Positions 39,509 to 47,601 of a stretch of 47,601 bases of DNA are shown here, in pieces. The stretch is from Fluviicola sp. (GTDB lineage: Bacteria > Bacteroidota > Bacteroidia > Flavobacteriales_D > Crocinitomicaceae), in assembly GCA_002733985.1 (NCBI GenBank), contig NVXP01000025.1, positions 5,812-53,412 of the forward strand. Reading direction: 5' to 3'. The notes beneath the pieces are model-generated. The model searched no databases, was not told where the DNA came from, and saw only the letters and a list, made by a program, of their open reading frames with translations. Every line of letters begins with the position of its first letter. The stretch's first letter is position 1. The position numbers were made by a program, and so were the translations under genes.

Positions 39509-42106
39509 ATGGCAGACGGAGAAAGAATAATCCAAATTAACATCGAAGATGAAATGAAATCGGCGTACATCGACTACTCTATGTCGGTGATTGTGTCGAG
39601 AGCGTTACCTGATGTCCGTGATGGATTGAAACCTGTACACAGACGTGTATTATATGGTATGCAAGATCTTGGGGTTTATTCAAACAAAGCCTATAAGAAA
39701 TCAGCGAGAATTGTCGGTGAAGTATTGGGTAAGTACCACCCACACGGAGACAGTTCAGTATATGATGCAATGGTTCGTATGGCTCAACCATGGTCACTTC
39801 GTTATCCTTTAGTAGATGGACAAGGGAACTACGGCTCTATAGATGGTGATAGCCCAGCAGCAATGCGTTATACGGAAGCACGTTTGCGTAAGATTGCAGA
39901 AGAGATGCTTTCTGACCTTGACAAAGAAACGGTTGATTTCCGACCAAACTTTGATGAGAGTTTAGTAGAACCAACAGTTCTTCCTTCAAGAATCCCTAAC
40001 CTTTTGGTGAATGGTGCAAGTGGAATTGCTGTAGGTATGGCAACAAACATGGCTCCTCACAACTTAACAGAAGTGGTTAACGCGATGATTGCGTATGTCG
40101 AGAACAAAGACATTGATATTGAAGATTTATTGCAACTTGTAAAAGCACCAGATTTCCCAACAGGAGGAATCATATATGGCTACGAAGGTGTTCGTGATGC
40201 TTTTTTAACTGGTCGAGGACGTATTGTTATGCGTGCGAAAGCGGAAATCGAAGAAGACAATAATGGGAAAGAAGTTATTATCGTAACTGAGATTCCATAC
40301 CAAGTGAATAAAGCCGACATGATTAAGAAGACGGCTGACTTGGTTAATGACAAGAAAATTGACGGTATCTCTGATATTCGTGACGAATCCGATCGTAATG
40401 GAATGAGAATCGTTTATGAATTAAAGCGAGATGCTATCCCTAATGTAGTTTTAAACAAGCTATATAAATATACAGCACTACAGAGTTCATTTTCAGTAAA
40501 CAACATTTGTCTTGTTAATGGACGACCTCAGTTGTTGAACCTAAAACAAATGATTGAATACTTCATTGAGTTCCGTCATGAGGTAATCGTTCGTAGAACA
40601 AAATATGAACTAAGAAAAGCTGAAGAACGTGCTCATATCCTTGAAGGATTAATAATTGCATCTGACAATATTGATGAAGTAATTAAAATCATTCGTGCAT
40701 CAAAAAGTCCGGATGCAGCACGCGACAACTTGATCGCCCGCTTCAACCTTTCGGATCTACAATCACGAGCGATTGTAGAAATGAGACTCCGTCATTTAAC
40801 TGGACTCGAACAAGAAAAATTACGTGCTGAGTTCGAGGCATTGATGATTCTGATTACAGATTTAAAAGAAATTCTTGCGAGTGAAGATCGCCGAATGGAG
40901 ATCATCAAAACAGAATTAACTGAGGTTCGTGAAAAATACGGTGATGAGCGCCGTTCAAGAATTGAATACTCCGCAAGTGAAATGCGTATTGAAGATTTAA
41001 TTCCTGATGAAGAAGTTGTTGTTACAATTTCACATGCTGGATACATTAAACGTACAAGCCTTGCTGAATACAAAGTTCAAAATCGTGGCGGAATGGGATC
41101 GAAAGGTTCTACTACTCGCGATAAGGATTTCTTGGAAGAATTATTCGTTGCAACCAACCACAATTACCTATTGATCTTTTCAGAAAAAGGTAAATGTTTC
41201 TGGATGCGCGTATTTGAGATTCCTGAAGGAAGTAAAATCAGTAAAGGAAGAGCAATTCAGAACCTACTGAATATAGGTCAAGAAGATAAGATTAAAGCCT
41301 TTGTTTTGGTTAAGGATCTTACGGATACAGATTACGTGAAGAATAACTTCATTGTTATGGCTACTAAACGTGGTGTCATCAAGAAAACTTCTCTTGAAGC
41401 ATATTCTAGACCAAGATCAAATGGTATCAATGCAATTACAATTCGTGACAACGATGAGTTGTTAGAAGCGAAATTAACGAATGGTTCAAATGAAATCGTT
41501 CTAGCTACAACTGCTGGTCGTGCAATTCGTTTCAATGAATCAACAGTTCGATCTATGGGGCGTAATGCTGCTGGTGTTAGAGGTGTAAGATTAGGAAGTG
41601 AAGAAGACGAAGTTGTTGGAATGATTTGCGTTGAAGACATCCACTCTACTATTATGGTTGTTTCGGAACGCGGATACGGAAAACGTACTTATTTGAACGA
41701 TCCAGTAGATGATGAACCAATCTACAGAGTAACAAATCGTGGTGGTAAAGGTGTTAAGACTTTGAATGTTACAGATAAAACTGGTAAATTACTATCAATT
41801 AAGAATGTAACGGACGAACAAGATCTGATGATTATTACAAAATCAGGAATCACGATTCGTATGCATGTTGACTCAATTCGAACAATGGGACGTGCCGCTC
41901 AAGGGGTTAAATTAATCAACTTGAAAGGGAAGGCTGAAATAGCTGCTGTAGCACGCGTACCAAGAAGCGAAGATGAAGACGAAGAATTAGATGAATCAGT
42001 TGAAGGAGCAGACGCGCCAGATCAAGAAGCTGGAGACGAATCTAACGATGGATCTGAGGGTGAAAGCGAGAATGGCACGGATATTGAAAATGATTCTGTG
42101 GAATAA
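39509..42106 (+). CDS. gyrA: DNA gyrase subunit A
   Basis: [30 protein letters not shown]; catalytic-Tyr context [10 protein letters not shown]; GyrA-box-like [10 protein letters not shown]; acidic C-terminal tail. Confidence 0.97.
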   Translation: MADGERIIQINIEDEMKSAYIDYSMSVIVSRALPDVRDGLKPVHRRVLYGMQDLGVYSNKAYKKSARIVGEVLGKYHPHGDSSVYDAMVRMAQPWSLRYPLVDGQGNYGSIDGDSPAAMRYTEARLRKIAEEMLSDLDKETVDFRPNFDESLVEPTVLPSRIPNLLVNGASGIAVGMATNMAPHNLTEVVNAMIAYVENKDIDIEDLLQLVKAPDFPTGGIIYGYEGVRDAFLTGRGRIVMRAKAEIEEDNNGKEVIIVTEIPYQVNKADMIKKTADLVNDKKIDGISDIRDESDRNGMRIVYELKRDAIPNVVLNKLYKYTALQSSFSVNNICLVNGRPQLLNLKQMIEYFIEFRHEVIVRRTKYELRKAEERAHILEGLIIASDNIDEVIKIIRASKSPDAARDNLIARFNLSDLQSRAIVEMRLRHLTGLEQEKLRAEFEALMILITDLKEILASEDRRMEIIKTELTEVREKYGDERRSRIEYSASEMRIEDLIPDEEVVVTISHAGYIKRTSLAEYKVQNRGGMGSKGSTTRDKDFLEELFVATNHNYLLIFSEKGKCFWMRVFEIPEGSKISKGRAIQNLLNIGQEDKIKAFVLVKDLTDTDYVKNNFIVMATKRGVIKKTSLEAYSRPRSNGINAITIRDNDELLEAKLTNGSNEIVLATTAGRAIRFNESTVRSMGRNAAGVRGVRLGSEEDEVVGMICVEDIHSTIMVVSERGYGKRTYLNDPVDDEPIYRVTNRGGKGVKTLNVTDKTGKLLSIKNVTDEQDLMIITKSGITIRMHVDSIRTMGRAAQGVKLINLKGKAEIAAVARVPRSEDEDEELDESVEGADAPDQEAGDESNDGSEGESENGTDIENDSVE

Positions 42107-42142
42107 TTCCGTTTTTCGCATCTAATATTGAAAATAAACTAA

Positions 42143-43351
42143 ATGAATATGTCATTAAGAAACCTTGGTCTAGCAGTTGGAGTAATCATAATCTCAACTA
42201 CTGCATTTGGACAAAAGAAAAATGAAACAACAGCTTCAATGGAGCGCAATGCTGCAGTATCTGCAATGCACTCCAAAAACATTGAAGGCGCTAAGAGCAA
42301 ATTGCTTTCTGCAAAGAAATATATTGACTTAGCGACTGCTCATGAAGACACAAAGAACAACCAGAAGACATTGTGGTTAAAAGGAGAAATTTACTCTCTT
42401 ATCCTATCCGTAGGAATGGAAACAATGGACATGGAATTAGTCAATACTGTTGGTGAAAATGGTATGGATGATGCAATTGCATCTTTGAAGAGAGCGTATC
42501 CAATGGGTAAGAAATATAAGGACGAAGTTGTTTTTACAGTCGATCGTAATCGTATTGCATTGAATACAATGGCTCGAAAACTGTACGACAAGGAGATGTT
42601 CGCGGAATCGGCTGAAGCCTATATGGGTCAAGCTAAATTCTCAGACTGCATCGATTTGCTTGATACAACTGTCCTATTTAATGCCGCTATTTGCTACAAC
42701 AAGATTGAAGAATACGAAAAAGCAGCAATTCAATTTGAACGCGTAGCTAAAGTAGGATACAATGGAACAGAATGTTACGTATTAGCATCTGCTGCTTATC
42801 GAAACGCTGGAATGCCAGAAAAAGCATTTGAGCTTATTGCTGTAGCACGAGAAATCAACCCTACTGACCGTGCATTGTTGCTTGAAACCGTTAATACCCA
42901 CTTAGCAGCAGGAAATAATGCTGAAGCGGAAAAAGCGCTCTCGGACGCAATCGCTACAGACCCAAACAACAAGCGACTTCATTATACTATCGGTACGATT
43001 ATGATCGAATTAGGGAAAAATGAAGAAGCTGAGACTGCTTTAAACAAAGCATTGGAACTCGATCCAGATTATGTTGATGCACAATATCAATTGGGAGCTC
43101 ATTTGGTTACTTGGGCAGGTGCTGTAAAACAAGAATCAACTTTACTCGGACCAAACGAAACAACGAAGTACAACCAATTGGATAAACAAAAGGATGAAAT
43201 CTTTTCAAGAGCACTTATTCCTCTTGAGAAGTACATTGCTGTTTACCCAACTGACAAAAGTGTCTTAACGATTCTTTTCCAAATCCACAGAAACCTTGGG
43301 GATTCTGCAAAAGCATTGGAATACAAGAAACGTGCGGATGCAGCTGAGTAA
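42143..43351 (+). CDS. Secreted TPR protein
   Basis: Signal peptide (...STTAFGQ) and TPR repeats (ALNKALELDPDYVDAQYQLGAHL). Confidence 0.88.
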   Translation: MNMSLRNLGLAVGVIIISTTAFGQKKNETTASMERNAAVSAMHSKNIEGAKSKLLSAKKYIDLATAHEDTKNNQKTLWLKGEIYSLILSVGMETMDMELVNTVGENGMDDAIASLKRAYPMGKKYKDEVVFTVDRNRIALNTMARKLYDKEMFAESAEAYMGQAKFSDCIDLLDTTVLFNAAICYNKIEEYEKAAIQFERVAKVGYNGTECYVLASAAYRNAGMPEKAFELIAVAREINPTDRALLLETVNTHLAAGNNAEAEKALSDAIATDPNNKRLHYTIGTIMIELGKNEEAETALNKALELDPDYVDAQYQLGAHLVTWAGAVKQESTLLGPNETTKYNQLDKQKDEIFSRALIPLEKYIAVYPTDKSVLTILFQIHRNLGDSAKALEYKKRADAAE

Positions 43352-43370
43352 ATTCAGTTAAAACGACTTA

Positions 43371-43406
43371 AAAGCCCTGACATTTATTGTTGGGGCTTTT
43401 TTTATT
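43371..43406 (+). terminator. Intrinsic terminator of TPR gene
   Basis: AAAGCCCTGACA...TGTTGGGGCTTTTTTT. Confidence 0.85.
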
Positions 43407-43473
43407 CACAAACTATTCTTTGCAAGTCGCTCAGAATAAGTGAATGAGGCTATTATTTCTCACAACAAATTCT

Positions 43474-43481
43474 TACCTTTG
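43474..43481 (+). promoter_or_regulatory. Bacteroidota -7 box (TACCTTTG) for rpsA
   Basis: TACCTTTG ~115 bp upstream of rpsA ATG. Confidence 0.5.
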
Positions 43482-43511
43482 CAATCCTGAAAAGAGTTTT
43501 CGGGGCTTTAT

Positions 43512-43576
43512 AGTCGTTAGATCCATTTATTAAACGACTTTTATTTACATTCTTTCAAGTATCGGATCGCTTGAAA
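43512..43576 (+). promoter_or_regulatory. Structured rpsA leader: two consecutive hairpins
   Basis: AGTCGTT(43512-43518)/AACGACT(43533-43539) and TTTCAAG(43553-43559)/CTTGAAA(43570-43576). Confidence 0.45.
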
Positions 43577-43595
43577 TACAATTAGTTAAGCCAAG

Positions 43596-45389
43596 ATGGC
43601 AGAAGATAAAAGAACACAGGGAACTGCAGAGTTCGACTGGGACGCATTAGAGTTAGATGGATATTCACTAGCTGAACGTTCTGAAATGTCAGACACATAT
43701 GCAGGAACATTAAATTCAGTAGCTGAACGTGAAGTTATTGAAGGTACTGTTGTTGTATTGACAAAAAAAGAAGTAGTAATCAACATCGGATCTAAATCCG
43801 AAGCTGTTGTTGCTTCAAGCGAATTCCGTTACAATCCAGACCTAGCGGTTGGAGACATTGTACCTGTTTACGTTGAAACACAAGAAGATCGTTACGGTCA
43901 GCTTGTTGTATCACACAAAATTGCACGTGTTCACAGTGCTTGGAACAAAGTGAATGAAGTTCTTAAAACTGGTGAAGTTATTACTGGTTTTGTTAAATGT
44001 AGAACTAAAGGTGGATTGATCGTTGACGTTTTCGGACTCGAAGCATTCCTTCCTGGTTCTCAAATTGACGTTAAGCCTATTCGTGATTACGATGTTTACG
44101 TTGGTAAAAACATGGAATTCAAAGTTGTTAAAATCAACCAAGAATTTAAGAACGTTGTTGTATCTCACAAAGCGCTTATTGAAGCGGAATTGGAAGAGCA
44201 GAAAAAACAAATTATCTCAGGACTTGAAAAAGGTCAAATCCTTGAAGGTACTGTTAAAAATATCACTTCATACGGAGTCTTTATTGATTTGGGCGGTGTA
44301 GATGGATTGATTCACATTACTGACCTTTCTTGGGGGCGTGTTAATCACCCAGAAGAAATCGTTGAATTGGATCAGAAATTGAACGTTGTAATTCTTGACT
44401 TCGATGATGAGAAGAAACGTATTGCACTTGGATTGAAACAATTGCAACCACATCCATGGGATGGACTTGATACTGGAATGAACGTTGGAGACAAGGTTAC
44501 AGGAAAAGTCGTTGTTATGGCTGATTACGGTGCATTCGTTGAAATCGCTGCAGGAGTTGAAGGTTTGATCCACGTTTCAGAAATGAGCTGGTCTCAACAC
44601 TTACGTTCAGCACAAGATTTCTTGAAAGTTGGAGATTCTGTTGAAGCAGTTATCTTGACTTTGGATCGTGAAGATCGTAAAATGTCTCTTGGAATCAAGC
44701 AATTGATGCCAGATCCATGGGAAGCTATCGAAGGAAAGTATGCAGTTGGAACTCGTCATGATTCTAAAGTGCGTAACTTCACTAACTTCGGTGTATTTGT
44801 TGAGCTAGAAGAAGGAGTTGACGGATTAATCCACATCTCTGATCTTTCTTGGCAAAAGAAAATCAAGCACCCATCTGAATTCTGCAAGGTAGATGATCCA
44901 ATGGAAGTAATTGTATTGGAAATCGATCGTGAAAACCGTAGAATTTCATTAGGACACAAACAATTGGAAGAAAATCCATGGGAAGTATTCGGAACGACAT
45001 TCGCTGAAGGTACGACTCACCAAGGAACAATCATCGATAACAAAGACAAGTCTGGAATCGTTGCATTACCTTACGGATTGGAAGGAATCTGTCCTGCACG
45101 TCACATGAGAACTGCTGAAGGATCTAACGCGAAAGTGGAAGATACATTAGAGTTCGTTGTGATTGAATTCAACAAAGACGCTCGTAAAATTGTTGTATCA
45201 CATACAGCTACATTCGAAAAAATGGAAGAAAAGCCTTCTAAAGGTAAATCTTCTTCTTCTTCGAGAGGTGGTGGTTCTGGTACTTCAAGCGCAGTGAAAC
45301 ATGTAAATGCATCTACAGAAAAATCGACATTAGGAGATTTAGATACACTTGCAGCGTTGAAAAAGAAAATGGAAGGTGAAGGGAAATAA
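43596..45389 (+). CDS. rpsA: 30S ribosomal protein S1
   Basis: Multiple S1 repeats (GTVKNITSYGVFIDLGGVDGLIHITDLSWGRVNHPEE; GKVVVMADYGAFVEIAAGVEGLIHVSEMSW; ...); low-complexity Ser/Gly tail. Confidence 0.96.
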   Translation: MAEDKRTQGTAEFDWDALELDGYSLAERSEMSDTYAGTLNSVAEREVIEGTVVVLTKKEVVINIGSKSEAVVASSEFRYNPDLAVGDIVPVYVETQEDRYGQLVVSHKIARVHSAWNKVNEVLKTGEVITGFVKCRTKGGLIVDVFGLEAFLPGSQIDVKPIRDYDVYVGKNMEFKVVKINQEFKNVVVSHKALIEAELEEQKKQIISGLEKGQILEGTVKNITSYGVFIDLGGVDGLIHITDLSWGRVNHPEEIVELDQKLNVVILDFDDEKKRIALGLKQLQPHPWDGLDTGMNVGDKVTGKVVVMADYGAFVEIAAGVEGLIHVSEMSWSQHLRSAQDFLKVGDSVEAVILTLDREDRKMSLGIKQLMPDPWEAIEGKYAVGTRHDSKVRNFTNFGVFVELEEGVDGLIHISDLSWQKKIKHPSEFCKVDDPMEVIVLEIDRENRRISLGHKQLEENPWEVFGTTFAEGTTHQGTIIDNKDKSGIVALPYGLEGICPARHMRTAEGSNAKVEDTLEFVVIEFNKDARKIVVSHTATFEKMEEKPSKGKSSSSSRGGGSGTSSAVKHVNASTEKSTLGDLDTLAALKKKMEGEGK

Positions 45390-45411
45390 TCCTGATCTAT
45401 CTTAATATTCA

Positions 45412-45461
45412 AATCCCTAGTTCATTCCGATTATTATCGGAAGAGCTAGGGATTTTTTTTT
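45412..45461 (+). terminator. Intrinsic terminator of rpsA with CCGAT-N4-ATCGG apex
   Basis: AATCCCTAGTTCATTCCGATTATTATCGGAAGAGCTAGGGATTTTTTTTT. Confidence 0.9.
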
Positions 45462-45839
45462 GCAATTAACTAAACCTGATTATTACATATACTTGCTTAC
45501 CCTGAGTCATTGACAATAATACGCTGCTCAAAAAGATTCCTGAAATCGAACAGAGGGAATATTGTGCACCATCTTCCCCTCCATCTTCATTGCTTCATAC
45601 TCAACACACGATTCGTGTATTTCTAATTCTCTGGTTGATGATGCCCCTTTTCACAAGAGCTCATTGGCAAATACAGATGGAGGTAATTCTAAATCACTGT
45701 TCACCCTAAAAAAAGGTGCCACTTCATATATAGTTCAAAAAATCTGTATATTCGCACATACCTTAATATCTTATTAGCTAAGGCTTTGACTCTAAAACCA
45801 ACCCTTAGCTCTGTCTGATACTAACTAACCACACACTGA

Positions 45840-47234
45840 ATGAAAAATACAGCTTTACTTTTTGGCTGCTTACTAGCAGTTAACACTTGTTTCAGTAAAA
45901 CAATTTTTGCTACTGAAAACACTTTAGAAATCAAACACTTTGTTGATACCAAAACTTACACGCTCATTAGTTCGTTTGAGCATCGAGAAACTAATCTTGA
46001 TCCGATAGACAGCCACGTTAAATCACTAAAAGCTTGTGAAGGAGAACTAATACTGCTAAACAACAATTACGATTGGCATAACGACCGTTATTGCAGTAAG
46101 TATAAATCATGGTTACAGCGATACGAGTTTGAAATAGAAGAGATTAAAAAATTAGCTCCAGACTATGATCTTGAATCTTACGTGATCAATCAAAAGAAAT
46201 GGCGTGCATTGTTTGATGAAAGTGCTTATCCCGTTAGTGAATCTGAAATGGGCAAAGCGGAATTTGAAAAAATCATTAACCAGAAAGCATACTTACTTGA
46301 CAAATTGATCGACGATAGATTTGGTAGTGGCGGAGACTGGGTCTTTAGTTATTTCAATACCAGCGATTATTTAGTTAAAGTGAAGGAAGTTGATTATTCT
46401 GAATTGGTAAAAATCGCAATAGAAGGAAATTCGAAATTTCCCGATCATGTTGTGGCTTACAAAGTGAAGAAAATCAAAGGATTTGAAGCAAAATACGGGG
46501 CTTTTTACACGGAGACCTTAGAGTCAGCAATTAACGAATTAATTGAAAGTGCCTATTCAAATAAATTGACCAATGGTCAGAATGCAGTAAAATACATTAC
46601 GAAGGCTAAAGAGTTAATTGAAGCTGCTCAGTTGATATTACCTAAAAACGAACGTGTCAATTCATTGAATCAAGAAACGAAAACAGCCTTTAATTCGATA
46701 AGAGAAAGTGTTTTTGGAGAGATATTCACAAGTGACTTTCATAAAGAAAACAGTGGTGATATTGTGTTTTTCAGTGAGATCCCAGAAATCAAATCTGAAA
46801 AGCGCTCAACAGTAAAAGAGAACTATAAAGCCGGAGAATTTATCTATGCCATGGCGTATTTGGAAGGAAGCTTTAAAGAATTAGCCGAAGCTACAAATGA
46901 CATCATGGTGTCAACTACAATTTTTATTGATGGGGCTGAAAAAACTACGCATGCTTTTAAAATGAAGTGGGCATATTTGAAAGAAGGTAAGACCTATTTA
47001 TTTATGGAAATTGTTCCTGATCCAAATACGAATAAACACAGCGGTCCAGCAAAGTTTGCGAAACCGCACGCCTGTGGCCATGCTGGGGCCGTTGTTGTGA
47101 CCCAGTTTGCTGTCATCACTGCCTTTGTTCGTATCCATAACCGGCTCCTTGCTCCAAATAATCTGAGCCCTATTTTTCTAGCTCTTTGGTCGTTTACACA
47201 CAAGAGCGCACCCGATTTTAACGAATATACGTGA
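45840..47234 (+). CDS. Hypothetical secreted protein; native sequence credible to ~47040, C-terminal ~65 codons probably not native
   Basis: Signal peptide MKNTALLFGCLLAVNTCFSKTIFA; change in composition and coding character at ~47.04 kb. Confidence 0.6.
   Translation: MKNTALLFGCLLAVNTCFSKTIFATENTLEIKHFVDTKTYTLISSFEHRETNLDPIDSHVKSLKACEGELILLNNNYDWHNDRYCSKYKSWLQRYEFEIEEIKKLAPDYDLESYVINQKKWRALFDESAYPVSESEMGKAEFEKIINQKAYLLDKLIDDRFGSGGDWVFSYFNTSDYLVKVKEVDYSELVKIAIEGNSKFPDHVVAYKVKKIKGFEAKYGAFYTETLESAINELIESAYSNKLTNGQNAVKYITKAKELIEAAQLILPKNERVNSLNQETKTAFNSIRESVFGEIFTSDFHKENSGDIVFFSEIPEIKSEKRSTVKENYKAGEFIYAMAYLEGSFKELAEATNDIMVSTTIFIDGAEKTTHAFKMKWAYLKEGKTYLFMEIVPDPNTNKHSGPAKFAKPHACGHAGAVVVTQFAVITAFVRIHNRLLAPNNLSPIFLALWSFTHKSAPDFNEYT
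46998..47138 (-). CDS. Truncated N-terminus of a small foreign (proteobacterial/phage-like) protein
   Basis: AAGGAG-N6-ATG; MDTNKGSDDSKLGHNNGPSMATGVRFRKLCWT..., LGHNNGP motif resembling small alphaproteobacterial/phage hypotheticals. Confidence 0.35.
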   Translation of the reverse strand: MDTNKGSDDSKLGHNNGPSMATGVRFRKLCWTAVFIRIWIRNNFHK

Positions 47235-47355
47235 AACCTGACGATAGGTCACATTTTCGCCCAAACTTATTGCGATTATATCTACAACCACGTGACAATG
47301 TGGGTACTATGATTCAAACACGCCCCAACAGGGGTCCAGTAAAAAGTTGAATATA

Positions 47356-47601
47356 ATGGTTATGCAGCGGGCTTGGACCGTAATTTTTTGTTCCTACAAG
47401 GGCCTCACGGGCCTTTCTTTAAATACTCTCAAACCAGGGAAAACCTCCGATAGTAATCAAGTTTCCGATGAAGCCAACAAACTGATTGAAAATATTCGCA
47501 ATGCATCGTGGGAAACTGTCGAAGAATATGTAGCAGCTTTAGATCGTGTCCGCAAGCAGCGCGGGCATTTAGTCACAATTAAAGAATATCGTTATATTGA
47601 T
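47356..47601 (+). CDS. Partial ORF running off the window end, possibly a fragment of a DUF3686-type 'DNA repair ATPase'
   Basis: Frame open from 47296 to the window end: ...SDEANKLIENIRNASWETVEEYVAALDRVRKQRGHLVTIKEYRYID. Confidence 0.35.
   Translation, partial: MVMQRAWTVIFCSYKGLTGLSLNTLKPGKTSDSNQVSDEANKLIENIRNASWETVEEYVAALDRVRKQRGHLVTIKEYRYID

Noticed and set aside
1-47601. Many 60-110 aa ORFs in the track antisense to or overlapping clear genes (e.g. 633-860 -, 5026-5364 +, 14466-14687 -, 29889-30200 +, 43911-44210 -)
   Set aside because: They lie wholly within well-supported CDSs on the other strand or frame, show no family resemblance, and are expected by chance in AT-rich DNA.
1-47601. 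CRISPR arrays, IS/transposon ends, integrases, prophage or toxin-antitoxin/defence genes
   Set aside because: No regularly spaced direct repeats, transposase/integrase motifs or recognisable defence domains were seen in any ORF or intergenic region.

Overview
This 47.6-kb window is chromosomal DNA from a Bacteroidota bacterium, probably Flavobacteriales. The evidence is AT-rich codon usage, TAnnTTTG-type -7 promoter boxes, little Shine-Dalgarno signal, and a T9SS-like C-terminus and families such as DUF4834, YfhO and putative porin. Most of it is core genome: hemB (partial), fabG, rpsT, two tRNA-Glu, proS, clpB, ctpA-like S41 peptidase, carB, murQ, clpC, gyrA and rpsA. Between these lie a small surface-glycan cluster (flippase, SGNH hydrolase, HTTM-DCC fusion, GT4) and several lineage-specific secreted or membrane proteins. 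I found no CRISPR array, prophage, IS element or defence island. The most interesting signals are intergenic. (1) A duplicated 55-bp element, AAAATTGTTAATAAGTAGC-N27-TGTTAGTAA, has a DnaA-box-like core (TTTTCCACA in copy A, CTTTTCACA in copy B). It flanks a glucuronyl-C5-epimerase-like lipoprotein gene exactly where the core genes switch from minus (clpC side) to plus (gyrA/rpsA side), so it is a candidate bipartite replication origin or regulatory element. (2) Four terminators, after rpsT, clpB, clpC and rpsA, share the apex CCGAT-N4-ATCGG. (3) A candidate unannotated plus-strand small RNA lies between fabG and the porin gene. (4) The last ~560 bp look like a mosaic or chimeric junction. All coordinates, alignments and hairpins were read by eye and no searches were run.
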